A stretch of 64,000 bases of DNA from Trueperaceae bacterium. Its GTDB lineage: Bacteria; Deinococcota; Deinococci; Deinococcales; Trueperaceae. Positions within the stretch are counted from its first letter, which is position 1, and each line of letters starts with the position of its first letter. The position numbers were made by a program, and so were the translations under genes. Under the pieces are notes generated by a model. The model was not told the DNA's origin. It was given only the letters and a program-made list of their open reading frames with translations, and ran no database searches. Of the stretch, positions 38,382 through 48,043 are shown in pieces. The stretch lies in assembly GCA_023954415.1 (NCBI GenBank), contig JAMLIB010000001.1:390001-454000 (forward strand), written 5' to 3'.

Positions 38382-39284
38382 GTGAAGGCCCGCTCTTTCG
38401 CCACGCTCCTCGCTGCCGTGTTGGCCGGCGCCGCGCTGCTCGCGGCCTGCGCCCCGGGCGCCGCCGTCCTCTCACCGCCGACGTTCAAGCTGAACGCCGC
38501 CGATTCTGGCTTCGTCCGCATCGACCCTCCCGGCGTGGGTGACGGCTCCGCGCTCTTCCGCCTGGCGCTCACCGTCGAGAACCCGAACCCGGTCGGCGTG
38601 CGCCTCGCCGGCCTCGACGGCGACCTGTACCTGAGGGATGCGCGGGCGGCGGCCTCCTCGTTCCGTGGAGGCATCGATCTCCCTGCCCGCGCCAGCGCGC
38701 CGCTCGTGCTCGACGTCAAGGTGCCCCTCGGCGCCGCCCCGGCCCTGCTCGACGTGATCGCCAACTTCGTCGCCGGCAACCCCGTCCAGTACCGCTTCGA
38801 CGCTGCCGTCACCATCGACGTCCTCGGCGCCCCGCAACGGTTCCCGACCTTCACCGTGGCTCGGGGCGAGCTGTCCAGGCCGGCCGGCCTGGCGGCGCCG
38901 CAGTTGGCCCTCACGGGCTCGGAGCTGCGCTTCGAGGCGATCGACCGGGTGAGGCTGAGCTTGCGAGGCGAGTTGACGAACCCCGGCCTCATCGGCTACC
39001 TCGCCGAGGTGCCGCAGGCCACGCTCTCCGTGGGCGGCGCGACGGCCGCTACCGTCGCGCTCGCGCCCGTCCAGGTGCCGGGCGGTGGCACCGTGCCCGT
39101 AGCCATCGAGTTCACGTTCGCCCCCCTCACGCTCGGCGCGGCCATCGCGGCGCAGGTCCAGGCCGCCTCGGTGGGCGTGGGCGGGCTCAGCCTACAAGTG
39201 AACGGCGCGTGGCGCCTCGACGCGCCCGGCATAGCGACCACGACCTTGGGCGCGACCACCATCCTGCGCGACGCGTTGCGTTAA
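38382..39284 (+). CDS. LEA14-like (water-stress/hypersensitive domain) lipoprotein
   Basis: 300 residues. The signal peptide has a lipobox, LLAAC (Cys about residue 23). Two LEA14-type immunoglobulin-like domains follow, each with a VENPNPVGVRLAGL/ELTNPGLIGYLAEV strand pair. Such domains occur in desiccation-related proteins and in bacterial envelope lipoproteins. The GTG start is 7 bases after TACGCT (38369-38374). Confidence 0.75.
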   Translation: MKARSFATLLAAVLAGAALLAACAPGAAVLSPPTFKLNAADSGFVRIDPPGVGDGSALFRLALTVENPNPVGVRLAGLDGDLYLRDARAAASSFRGGIDLPARASAPLVLDVKVPLGAAPALLDVIANFVAGNPVQYRFDAAVTIDVLGAPQRFPTFTVARGELSRPAGLAAPQLALTGSELRFEAIDRVRLSLRGELTNPGLIGYLAEVPQATLSVGGATAATVALAPVQVPGGGTVPVAIEFTFAPLTLGAAIAAQVQAASVGVGGLSLQVNGAWRLDAPGIATTTLGATTILRDALR

Positions 39285-39408
39285 CGACGCAGTGCGCGAC
39301 GCTCGAGCGCGCCGGCGCCCGACGTGACGCGGCGAGCGCGCCGGCCGCCGCCGCGCGTCGCGGCCGACGGCCCGCCCGGCGTCCGCGGCTCTGCGCGACC
39401 GGGGCGGT

Positions 39409-41637
39409 TCACTCGTGCTCGCCAGAGCGGCGCGCTCCGAAGCGCGGCAGCCACCAGTTCGACCTGCCCGCCAGCGTCATCACCGACGGGACGAGGGCGA
39501 GCCTGACGAGCGTCGCGTCGAGGATCACCGCCACGCTCAGGCCGAGCCCCAGGGTGCGGATCAGCTCGACGTGCGAGAAGATGAGCAGGGCGAACACCGT
39601 CACCATGACGGCGGCGGCGCTCGTGATGACGCCGCCAGTAGTCGAGATGGCGGTGGCGACCGCGTCGTGGTCCGACATGCCCCGTTCGTGCGCCTCGTGG
39701 ATGCGCGCCACCATGAAGACCTCGTAGTCCATGCTCAGCCCGAAGACGATGGCGAAGATGAACAGCGGGGCGGACGTGTCGACGTAGCCCAGGACCTCGC
39801 CCAGCCCGAACAGGCGGTAGAGGATCCCGTCCTGGTGGACGAGCGTCATGACCCCGAACGCGGCGCAGACGGTGAGGGCGTTGAGCAGCACGGCCTTGAT
39901 GGGGATGAGGAGCGACTTGAAGGCCATGCCGAGGAGGAACGCCGTGGTGAGGGCCACGAGCGCGAGCGCGAGCGGGAAGTAGGCGTACAGCGCGTGCGTC
40001 CACTCGGTCCCCTGCACGTACACCCCGCCGATCGCGCCTCGCAGGCCCAGCTCGGAGAGTGCGGCCTCGATCCCCTCGTAGACCTGCGCCCCCTGCGCCG
40101 GCGTGAGCGCCCCGACGGGAACGAGCTTGGCGAGGGCGTAGCGGCCGTCGCCCGACACCGTCGCCCGGGCGAGCGGCGCGATCTCGCTCGCCAGCGCGAG
40201 CTCGGCGGTCGCGTAGTACTGGTAGAGGAAGAGCTTCGGGATGCTCTCGAGCGCCATGGGCGACGAGACGCCGGCCACGTGCTCGAGCTCGCGCAGCCGC
40301 TGCGTGAGGAGCGAGACCTTGCGCACGTTCTCGGGCCGGTAGAAGCCCTCCGGGCCGAAGTCGACGACGACGTCGAACGGGTTCAGCAGTCCCTCGAGCC
40401 CGAGCCCCTCGAGCGCGTTCAGGGTGCGCCGGGCGTCGGTGCTCGATGTCAGGCCGCGGGCGCCCGGGTCGGCCACCTGCATCCTGAGCCCCGGTAGCGA
40501 GAGGCCGACGAGCACCAGCACGCCCGTCACGAACCAGAAGCGCGGACGCCGCATGATGCGCGTGGCCTGGCCCCGCCAGAACGCGCGGCTGCGCAGCCCG
40601 GGCTCGCGCTTCGTCACGCGCAGCCAGTTCACGCGGTGCCCGAGGAGCGCGAGCGTGGCGGGCACCGCCGTGATCGCGACGAGGACGCTGACGAACAGCA
40701 CGACCATGGCCCCGACCCCGATGGAGCGGATGAACGCGACGGGCGGCACGAGGAGCGCCATGAGCCCGACTATCACGGTGAGGCCGCTGAACGCCACGGC
40801 CTTGCCGGCCGTCTCGGCCGTGCGCGCGGCGGCCTTGCGCGCGTCGAACGTGCTGCGCAACTCCTCCCTGAAGCGGTTGACGATGAGCAGCGCGTAGTCG
40901 ATGCCGGTCGCCAGCCCGAGCATCGTGACGATGGTCTCGGTGAACACGGCGAACTCGATCTGCTGGCCTACGAAGTACAGCAGGCCCAACGACGTGACGA
41001 TCGTCGTGACGGCGCTGAGGAGCGGCAGCACGGACGCCACGACCGCCCCGAACGCCACCACGAGGATGAGGAGGGAGATGGGCAGGCCGAACACCTCGGC
41101 CCGGCGGGCGTCGCGCTCGCTCACCTGCTCGAGCTCGACGACGGTCGCCGGGCCGCCGGAGAGGTCGAAGCGCAGCGCCCCGACGCTGTCGAGGGCAGCG
41201 CGCACGGCCTCGGTGACGCGCTTGCCCTCGGTCAGGCCGGAGGCGTCGAGTCCGACGAGGAGCACCGAGAGGTCGTTCGCCTCGTCGAGCAGGTCGAGGC
41301 CGCTCGCGGTGCGGTAGTCGCGCACGGAGGTCGTTCCCGGGATGCGCAGGAGGCGCGTCTTCACGTCGTCGAGGGCCTCGGCGTACTCGGGGCTTCCCGC
41401 CCTCACGCTCACGCCGTGCGCGACGGCCACGAGCGTCACTTCCTCGCCGCCCTGGAACGCCGTGGCGAGCAGGGTCTGGACCGCGGCCGCGGTGCCATCG
41501 CGGGGTGCCTCCGGCTGCGCGTTCAACACGTCGCCGACCCGCGAGGCGAACGGCAGCGACACGGCGCTCACCACGAACCACGCGCCCAACACCCAACGTG
41601 GGTAACGAGCTACGAGTCCGGCGAGTGCCCTGAACAT
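39409..41637 (-). CDS. MMPL/RND-family exporter
   Basis: 742 residues with the two-fold RND layout: one N-terminal helix, a large outer loop (about 35-185), a block of helices with GLATGIDYALLIVNRFREEL, then a second loop and a second block with FGLSMDYEVFMVARIHEAHERG. MMPL proteins export lipids and are the usual carriers of mycobacterial and hopanoid-type lipids. It starts 10 bases after the ABC ATPase stop. As the last gene of the lipid operon it is a candidate exporter of the lipid product; that is inference. Confidence 0.9.
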   Translation of the reverse strand: MFRALAGLVARYPRWVLGAWFVVSAVSLPFASRVGDVLNAQPEAPRDGTAAAVQTLLATAFQGGEEVTLVAVAHGVSVRAGSPEYAEALDDVKTRLLRIPGTTSVRDYRTASGLDLLDEANDLSVLLVGLDASGLTEGKRVTEAVRAALDSVGALRFDLSGGPATVVELEQVSERDARRAEVFGLPISLLILVVAFGAVVASVLPLLSAVTTIVTSLGLLYFVGQQIEFAVFTETIVTMLGLATGIDYALLIVNRFREELRSTFDARKAAARTAETAGKAVAFSGLTVIVGLMALLVPPVAFIRSIGVGAMVVLFVSVLVAITAVPATLALLGHRVNWLRVTKREPGLRSRAFWRGQATRIMRRPRFWFVTGVLVLVGLSLPGLRMQVADPGARGLTSSTDARRTLNALEGLGLEGLLNPFDVVVDFGPEGFYRPENVRKVSLLTQRLRELEHVAGVSSPMALESIPKLFLYQYYATAELALASEIAPLARATVSGDGRYALAKLVPVGALTPAQGAQVYEGIEAALSELGLRGAIGGVYVQGTEWTHALYAYFPLALALVALTTAFLLGMAFKSLLIPIKAVLLNALTVCAAFGVMTLVHQDGILYRLFGLGEVLGYVDTSAPLFIFAIVFGLSMDYEVFMVARIHEAHERGMSDHDAVATAISTTGGVITSAAAVMVTVFALLIFSHVELIRTLGLGLSVAVILDATLVRLALVPSVMTLAGRSNWWLPRFGARRSGEHE

Positions 41638-41647
41638 GTCCGGACGC

Positions 41648-42385
41648 TCAGCTGGCCAGGAACATGTCGATCGCTTGACGGACCTCGGTGCCCTTGGCGC
41701 TCACGTCCCCGGCCACGCGGCCGTCGCGCAAGAAGACGATGCGGTCCGCGACCGTGGCGGCGGCCGGGTCGTGCGTGACCATCACGACGGTCCAGCCGGA
41801 CTCGTCCACCCCGCGCCGGAGGAGGGCGAGGACCTCGGCGCCGGTCTTCGTGTCGAGGTTGCCGGTCGGCTCGTCGGCCAGGACCACGGCCGGGTCGTTG
41901 ATGAGCGCGCGCGCGAGGGCGACCCGCTGACGTTGACCGCCGGACAGCTGCCGTGGCCGGTGGTCGAGGCGGTCCTCGATGCCGAGCAGGGCGGTGAGGC
42001 CGGGGAGCTTGGCGCGGGCCTCGGCGAGGCGCCCCGCCACCTCGGCGGGGAGGAGGATGTTCTCCCGGGCGCTCAAGGACGGGATGAGCTCGAACGACTG
42101 GAAGATGAAGCCCAGGTGGTCGCGGCGCATGGCCGTCAGCTCGTCGTCGGATAGCCCGGCCGTCTTCCGCCCCGCCACCTCCACCGCGCCGGAGTCGGGT
42201 TGGTCGAGGAGTCCGAGCATGTGCAGCAGCGTGGTCTTGCCGCTCCCGCTCGGGCCCATGACGGCCACGAACTCGCCGACGGCGACCTCGAGGGTGACCC
42301 CTGCCAGCGCCGGGATGGTCTCGTCGCCCAGGTGGTAGGTCTTGCGCAGGTCGCGGGCCGAGATCGAGAAGGGTCGTTCAGACAT
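41648..42385 (-). CDS. ABC transporter ATP-binding protein (LolD/MacB type)
   Basis: 245 residues from the ATG at 42385. GPSGSGKTTLLHMLG (Walker A), the Q-loop segment FIFQSFELIPSLSARENI, LSGGQRQRVALARAL and VVLADEPTGNLDT match the LolD/MacB/FtsE group. It overlaps the permease gene by 8 bases (ATGTCTGA) and should power that permease. Confidence 0.93.
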   Translation of the reverse strand: MSERPFSISARDLRKTYHLGDETIPALAGVTLEVAVGEFVAVMGPSGSGKTTLLHMLGLLDQPDSGAVEVAGRKTAGLSDDELTAMRRDHLGFIFQSFELIPSLSARENILLPAEVAGRLAEARAKLPGLTALLGIEDRLDHRPRQLSGGQRQRVALARALINDPAVVLADEPTGNLDTKTGAEVLALLRRGVDESGWTVVMVTHDPAAATVADRIVFLRDGRVAGDVSAKGTEVRQAIDMFLAS

Positions 42386-44984
42386 GCTCACTCCAGGAGG
42401 CGAAGGCTTTCGTCGGTGCCATGCGGGCCGCCCGCCGGGCAGGGAAGAGCGACGCGACGAGCCCGACGACCGGCGACGCCAGCAGGGCAAGCAGCACCAG
42501 GTGCCACGGCAGCCGCGTCTGCAGCACGAAGCCCGTCAGGGCGCCCGCGCCGTTCGTGATCACGTTGGCGAGGAGCAGGCCGAAGCCGACGCCGATCACG
42601 GCGCCGATGGCCGTCACGATCACGCCTTCCGCCGTCACGAGCGCCCGCACCCCGCCCCGCGTCAAGCCGATGGTGCGCAGCACGGCGATCTCGTGGCCCT
42701 TGTTGACGAGGTTCATGCCCAACGTGTTGGCTACGCCGAGCGCCGCCACGAGCACGGCGATGGCGAGGAGGATGCGCGTCGTGGCGAACGCCTGGCTCGT
42801 AACGGCGAGGATGTGCTGGCGGTAGTCGGCGTTGAGGGTGACGTCGAGGGCCAGCTCCGGGAAGGCCGCGATGAGCCGTTCGCGTACCGCCGCCTGCGTG
42901 TCGCCCGGGAGGACGGTGACGATGTAGAGGTTGGGGTTGCCGCCCCCGAACCGCTCGATGCTCCCGATGCTGCCGATGACGGCCTCGCCCCCGCCCGTGA
43001 AGTCGACGACCACGCCGCCCACCGGGAACGCCTCGAAGCCGTCCGAGGTCCGCAGCTCCACGCTGTCGCCGCGCCCGATGCCGTAGCGGTCGCGCATGGT
43101 GTTGGCCACTAGCATCTGGCCGGCGACGAGCGCGCGGTAGCCCGCCTCGTCGTCGCCCTGACCGGGCAGGTACTGGAAGCGCCCGAAGCCGCCCCGCGGG
43201 TTGAAGCGCTCGGGGTCCACGAGCACGAGCGCGACGGAGCGCCCGCGACTGTCGGCCGCCGGTCCTTGACCAGCGCTCGCCGGCCCTTGGTCATCGGCCA
43301 GCTCCCTGAACCGCACGGCCGTGATCTTGACGCCGCTCACGACGTCGACGCCGGGTACCGCGCCGGCCCGCGCGCCGAAGTCGTCCGGGAACGTGACGGG
43401 GGTCGTCACGAACAGGTCGCCGACGACGGTCGTGTCGATCCAGTCCGAGATGGCGCGGTTGGTGCTCGCCACCATGCTCCCGACGCCGATCACGAGGCCC
43501 GTGCCGACCACGACGGTGCCGATCGCCACGCCGTTGCGACCGGCGTTGCGCTGGGCCGCGTCCGCGCCGAGCCGGCCCGGGGCGCCGAGGAGCCTGGTAA
43601 GCGGGCCCCTCGCCATGCGGCTGACGGTCGGCAGCAGGGCGGGCGCGGTGAGCGAGACGCCTACGAAGAAGAGCCCGAGCGCCGCGGTAGTGGCGTAGAG
43701 GGCGGCGGTGCCGGGCCACGGCAGGAGGGCCGCGACCACGCCGAGCCCGGTCGCGAGCAGGCCGAGCGACAGCGTGCTCCGCGCCACGGGGCCGGCGGTC
43801 GCCTGGAGCGAGGCTATCGGCGACGCCTTGCCCGCGTTCAGCGCGGGGACGACGCCGGCCACGAGCGCCGCCGCCACGCCGAGGACGCTCGCCACCACCA
43901 CGTTCTTGACGGGGATCACGAGCGTCCTGAACTCGTAACCGAGGGTGGCGGCGTTCACGTACGTCATGAGGTAGGAGAGCGCGATGCCGAGCAGGACGCC
44001 GGCCACTACGCCAAGGCCGGCGAGCACCACCGCCTCGTAGACGGCGAGCCGCCTGATGCCGCCGCGCGTCATGCAGATGGTGCGTAGTAGCGCGTACTCG
44101 CCGCCCCGTTCGACCACGGTCGCCATGAGGCTGTTGTAGGCGAGGAACGCGCCGAGGGCGAGGAGCGTGGCGGCCAGTACGCTCAGCCCCGACTGCAACG
44201 TCTGGACGATGCCGAACGTGAAGTCACCGGTCGTGGCTGGCAGGGTGACGGTGTAGTCGTCCCCGACGACGGCGGCGAGCCTGAGCCTCGTGGCGTCGAC
44301 CTGGTCGGCGCTGACGGCCTCAACCTCCAGGTTCGAGACGCGCCCTTCCAGGCGGAGCACACGTTGGAGGTCGGCCAGGTGCATGATGCCCACGCGGCCC
44401 CCGTTGGTGCTCGCTACCCCGACGGCGTCGTCCAGGAGCCCGGTCACGGTGAGCTCTGCTGGCCCGCCCGAGGTGGTGAACGCCACGGAGTCGCCGACCG
44501 CGATCCCCCGCGAGCGCGCGAAGCCGTCCGCGATGGCGATGCCGAGCGACCCGGGGGCGGGCAGCGTGCCGCCGTCGAGGCTCGCTGGCAGGTCGTCAGG
44601 GTGTTCCGTGAGGCGGCCCTGGATCTGGAAGCCGCTGTCGATGCCCGGGATGACCGAACGGTCCACGACGCGCTCCGACCGGACCGGTTCCGCGCGCGTC
44701 TGGAGCACGGGGTAGGCGGTCCTGACGCCTGCCGTTGCCCTGACGGCGGCGAGGAGCGGTTCCTCATCGAAGACCGCCCGGCCTCCCGGACCGGGCGTAA
44801 CGACGAGGTCGGCCTTGCCGGCCGCCGCTTGTAGCGCGCTGCGCAGGTTCGCCTCGACGTTGGCCCCGACGGAGAGGGTCGTGAGCACCGCGGCGATGCC
44901 GAGTCCGATGCCAAGGGTGGTGGCGAGTGCGCGCCAGGGGTGTCTGAAGAGGTTGCGCAGCGCCATGCGCCAGAGCGTACTCAC
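42378..44984 (-). CDS. ABC transporter permease, large FtsX/MacB type
   Basis: 868 residues. A first helix (about 18-40) is followed by an outer MacB-like domain, an FtsX block (helices about 265-400), a central pair of helices, a second outer domain and a second FtsX block with the motif HEIAVLRTIGLTRGGVRAL near the end. FtsX-type systems move lipids or lipoproteins, or signal, rather than import nutrients. The GTG start overlaps the glycosyltransferase stop (GTGA). Confidence 0.88.
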   Translation of the reverse strand: MSTLWRMALRNLFRHPWRALATTLGIGLGIAAVLTTLSVGANVEANLRSALQAAAGKADLVVTPGPGGRAVFDEEPLLAAVRATAGVRTAYPVLQTRAEPVRSERVVDRSVIPGIDSGFQIQGRLTEHPDDLPASLDGGTLPAPGSLGIAIADGFARSRGIAVGDSVAFTTSGGPAELTVTGLLDDAVGVASTNGGRVGIMHLADLQRVLRLEGRVSNLEVEAVSADQVDATRLRLAAVVGDDYTVTLPATTGDFTFGIVQTLQSGLSVLAATLLALGAFLAYNSLMATVVERGGEYALLRTICMTRGGIRRLAVYEAVVLAGLGVVAGVLLGIALSYLMTYVNAATLGYEFRTLVIPVKNVVVASVLGVAAALVAGVVPALNAGKASPIASLQATAGPVARSTLSLGLLATGLGVVAALLPWPGTAALYATTAALGLFFVGVSLTAPALLPTVSRMARGPLTRLLGAPGRLGADAAQRNAGRNGVAIGTVVVGTGLVIGVGSMVASTNRAISDWIDTTVVGDLFVTTPVTFPDDFGARAGAVPGVDVVSGVKITAVRFRELADDQGPASAGQGPAADSRGRSVALVLVDPERFNPRGGFGRFQYLPGQGDDEAGYRALVAGQMLVANTMRDRYGIGRGDSVELRTSDGFEAFPVGGVVVDFTGGGEAVIGSIGSIERFGGGNPNLYIVTVLPGDTQAAVRERLIAAFPELALDVTLNADYRQHILAVTSQAFATTRILLAIAVLVAALGVANTLGMNLVNKGHEIAVLRTIGLTRGGVRALVTAEGVIVTAIGAVIGVGFGLLLANVITNGAGALTGFVLQTRLPWHLVLLALLASPVVGLVASLFPARRAARMAPTKAFASWSEHV

Positions 44985-46213
44985 GTGGGCCAGTGTACTG
45001 GTACGGCCCGGCGGTCTCGAGCGGCGGCGAGGGTCGCCTTGCTCACGCTCTCGAAGCGGCCCAGTGCGGTCGAGTCCGCGGGGGGGAGCGTCTCGCCGCG
45101 CGCCAGCGCGCCGATGAGCGCGGCTGAGCGCGACGTCATGCCCGGGAAGTCGAGGGCGGCGGCCGTGCGAGCCGCCTCGGCGAGGCGCTCCGGGGCGTCG
45201 TGCCAGGTCGCCGCCGCCAGGCCTACCTCGCCGACCTTCGTCAAGCCGCCGAGCCCATGCGCTTCGAGGAACCGCACCACCGCCAGCTCGTTCAGGCCGG
45301 CGTAGGCCGTCACGAGAACGGGCCTGCCGACGGCCAACGCCTCCATCGTGCTGGCCGGCCCGGCCTTGCCAACGACGATGTCGGCTGCGGCAAGGAGCGT
45401 GGCCATCCTGTCCGTGAAGCCGAACACCGTTAGGCCCGTGCGCGCCTCGCTCAAGGCCTCCAGCCGCGACCGCAACTCAACGTTCCGCCCGGCCACGGCC
45501 AGCACGGCCACGCCGCTCGCGAGCAGGCGCTCCACCATGGCCACCGCCTCGCCCGCGACGCCCTCCGCCCCCAACGACAGTAGGCAGGTGAAGCCCGGGG
45601 CGAGGCCGAGCTCGGCGCGCGCGGCGCCGCGCGCGCTCGGATGGAGGAAGGCCTGCCTGACCGGATAGCCCACGACCCGCAGCCTGTCCTCGTGCACGCC
45701 CAGGCGCGCGAGGTCGGCCGCCGCCGCCAGGCTGGGTGCCAGCACCAGCTCCGAACGTGGCTCCGACCACAGCGCGCTGGCGTCGAACGGCTCGGTCGCG
45801 AAGACGACGACGGGCGTCCGGAGCCCGTACCGGCGGCGCGCCGCTGCGAAGACCGTCGCGAGCCAGCCGTGGTTCGCGACCACGAGGTCCGGGGCGAGCT
45901 CGTTCAGCTCCTTGGCGATGCTTCTCGCGAACGAGTCGAGGAGCGCGCCCTGCGAGGCGCGCGTCACGGCGGGCGTCAGGTCCATGACCTTCTGCCCCCA
46001 CCTGACGAGCCGCGGTTGGGCGAGCAGGGCCTTCCACTGCGCTTTGTGGCGCCGGTCGAGCCCGGCGGCGCCGAACTCGGCCATGACGTCGCTTACGCGG
46101 GTCTCGAACTCGCCCGCGTGGTCGGCGTGCAGCGCCTCGGAGAGGGCCGTCGCCGTGGCGACGTGCCCGCCGCCGGCCGCGATGGTGGCGAAGAAGACGC
46201 TGCGTCGCCTCAC
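44981..46213 (-). CDS. Glycosyltransferase, MGDG-synthase-like
   Basis: 410 residues. The start FATIAAGGGHVATATALSEALHADH is the hallmark of the MGDG-synthase/MurG-like GT family, followed by an acceptor-side VANHGWLATVF and a nucleotide-sugar segment ADIVVGKAGPASTMEALAVGRPVLV. Members put a sugar on a lipid at the inner face of the membrane. In this operon the acceptor may be the product of the SPT/acyltransferase pair. The GTG start overlaps the reductase stop by 4 bases. Confidence 0.87.
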   Translation of the reverse strand: MRRRSVFFATIAAGGGHVATATALSEALHADHAGEFETRVSDVMAEFGAAGLDRRHKAQWKALLAQPRLVRWGQKVMDLTPAVTRASQGALLDSFARSIAKELNELAPDLVVANHGWLATVFAAARRRYGLRTPVVVFATEPFDASALWSEPRSELVLAPSLAAAADLARLGVHEDRLRVVGYPVRQAFLHPSARGAARAELGLAPGFTCLLSLGAEGVAGEAVAMVERLLASGVAVLAVAGRNVELRSRLEALSEARTGLTVFGFTDRMATLLAAADIVVGKAGPASTMEALAVGRPVLVTAYAGLNELAVVRFLEAHGLGGLTKVGEVGLAAATWHDAPERLAEAARTAAALDFPGMTSRSAALIGALARGETLPPADSTALGRFESVSKATLAAARDRRAVPVHWPT

Positions 46214-47268
46214 CGCTTGTGTCCCGCTTGGCCGGGGCGTTGGCGTTTGCCGCCGCTCGGCGCCGCGCCCGGCGCGGCGCCGAGGGCGCCTCCCAAGGCG
46301 GCGACGCTCCTGGCGATACCCTCGCGCCAGGTGTAGCGCGGCGCGTACCCGAGCTCCTCCACGGCGTGGCGCAAGGAGAAGTGGACGTCGTTCAGCATCA
46401 GCCCGGCCCGGTAGCTGGTCACGGGCGGCTCGGTGCGTGGGAAGAGGGTCGACCAGGTCGCCTCGACGCCCGTGGCGAGCGCGCGCGTCGGCCTACCCGG
46501 GAGCCGCAGGCGAGGAGAGCCTCCGCCGACGGCCTCCGCGATGGCGTCGAAGAGCTCCCGCCAGCTCGGCATGCCGTTGTCGGCGAGCACGTACACGTGG
46601 CGGGCGGCGGCGGGGGCGTGGAGGGCGAGCACCACCCCCTGGGCGAAGTTGGGCGCGTAGGCCGTGTTGATGACCGTGGCGCCGCGGCGCACGAGCGGCA
46701 GCGTGCCGGTCAGGATGGCGTTGGCTACCCTCCCGAACGTGGCGTCGCGCTCGCCGAACGGCCAGAGGCCCGGGCGCACGACGACGCCCTCGAGCCGCTT
46801 CTCGCCGAGCACGAGGTCCTCGGCGAGGATCTTCGAGTAGGCGTAGGCGTTGCGCACGTTGTCGCGCGGCTGCGTGCGGGGGTCGGCGTTCCTGAACCCC
46901 GAGTAGCGGTGGACCGCGACGCTCGACACGAACACGAAGCGCGAGCACCGCGCGCCTGCCGCCTCGTGCAGCAGCGCCCTCGTGCCGACCACGTTGGTGC
47001 GGTAGAAGGCGTCCCACGGACCCCAGTCGGCCACGCGGGCGGCGGCGTGGACGACGGCGTCGACGCCCTCGCAGACCCCGCGCACACTCGCCTCGTCGGT
47101 GAGGTCGGCTCGCGTCACCTCGAGGCGCTCGTCGCCCATGAGGTGGGCGAGGTTGGCGTCCGAGCCCCAGGGGGTGACGAGAGCGCGAACGGCGTCCCCG
47201 TTGGCGAGCAGGGCCTCGCTGACGTGACTCCCCAGGAAGCCGTGGGCTCCGGTGACGAGTACCTTCAT
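46210..47268 (-). CDS. NAD(P)-dependent epimerase/reductase (extended SDR)
   Basis: 352 residues. The Rossmann motif GAHGFLGSHV, a VVHAAARV segment and the active-site YAYSK mark an extended short-chain dehydrogenase of the 3-beta-HSD group. In Caulobacter an enzyme of this type (CerR) makes the reduction step of bacterial ceramide synthesis; the same role is proposed here from context. TACCGT (47276-47281) sits 7 bases before the ATG, so part of the operon may also have its own promoter. The C-terminal 20 residues are basic and low-complexity. Confidence 0.85.
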   Translation of the reverse strand: MKVLVTGAHGFLGSHVSEALLANGDAVRALVTPWGSDANLAHLMGDERLEVTRADLTDEASVRGVCEGVDAVVHAAARVADWGPWDAFYRTNVVGTRALLHEAAGARCSRFVFVSSVAVHRYSGFRNADPRTQPRDNVRNAYAYSKILAEDLVLGEKRLEGVVVRPGLWPFGERDATFGRVANAILTGTLPLVRRGATVINTAYAPNFAQGVVLALHAPAAARHVYVLADNGMPSWRELFDAIAEAVGGGSPRLRLPGRPTRALATGVEATWSTLFPRTEPPVTSYRAGLMLNDVHFSLRHAVEELGYAPRYTWREGIARSVAALGGALGAAPGAAPSGGKRQRPGQAGHKR

Positions 47269-47293
47269 CGCCTCGACGGTATCAGGTAGCGGG

Positions 47294-48043
47294 TCAGTTG
47301 AGCAGGTGTCCGGCGCGCGCGAGGACCGCCACGTCGAGCGAGAGGCCTATGACCAGGTGCAGCAGGGCGGGGTAGAGGACGGACCGCGAGCGCACGGCCA
47401 GCACCGCGAAGAGGAGCGAGGCGGGGGCGGCCGCAAGCACCTCGACGACGGGCTTGCCGAGGTGCACGAGCGTCGCCATCACGACGCTCAACCACACGGC
47501 CGCCGCCGGCGAGGCCGCGCGCGTGGCGACGTCGAGCACGAAGCCCCGATAGAAGGCCTCGAACGAGAGGTAGTAGCAGGCGTAGGCGACGAGCCAGATG
47601 GCCATGGTGGCGAGGCTGCGGCCCGCCCACGGACCTGGCCAGGGGTAGGTGGTCGCTAGGCCGGGGTCGGAGCTCGCGAACGCCATCAGCACCGCGGCGC
47701 CGACGGCGAGCGGGACCGCGGCGGCGAGCCCGAAGCGCCAGTCGCCGAGGCGCAGCCCGGCCCACTCGAGGCGGCCTATCAGCGCGCGGTAGAGGACGGC
47801 GGGGACGGCCAGGAGGAGCACGACGGACCAAGCGACGCTGCTCAGGGCCGTCACCGGGTCCTGCGGCGCGAGGCGCAGGAGGGTAGGCCCCGGGGTGGCC
47901 AGGTACCAGAAGGCGGCCTGGAGACCGAGCGAGGCGAACAGCAAGAACCAGTACTTGGCGCGCTCCCCGCGCGGCGCCAGCTCGCCGAGGTCGGCCAGCA
48001 CGAGCCGCAGGGCGCCGCCACGGCCGGTCCCGGGGCCGCTCAC
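47294..48043 (-). CDS. CPBP (CAAX-protease-like) membrane protein, first Glu missing
   Basis: 249 residues with about seven hydrophobic segments. The first motif reads YYLSFEAFYRGFVLD: the EExxxR pattern is present but the first Glu is Phe. The second (VMATLVHLGKP) has the His. The protein therefore has the CPBP fold but may not be an active protease. GTG at 48043 overlaps the upstream stop (GTGA) and has AAGGAG upstream. It lies inside the lipid operon. Confidence 0.72.
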   Translation of the reverse strand: MSGPGTGRGGALRLVLADLGELAPRGERAKYWFLLFASLGLQAAFWYLATPGPTLLRLAPQDPVTALSSVAWSVVLLLAVPAVLYRALIGRLEWAGLRLGDWRFGLAAAVPLAVGAAVLMAFASSDPGLATTYPWPGPWAGRSLATMAIWLVAYACYYLSFEAFYRGFVLDVATRAASPAAAVWLSVVMATLVHLGKPVVEVLAAAPASLLFAVLAVRSRSVLYPALLHLVIGLSLDVAVLARAGHLLN

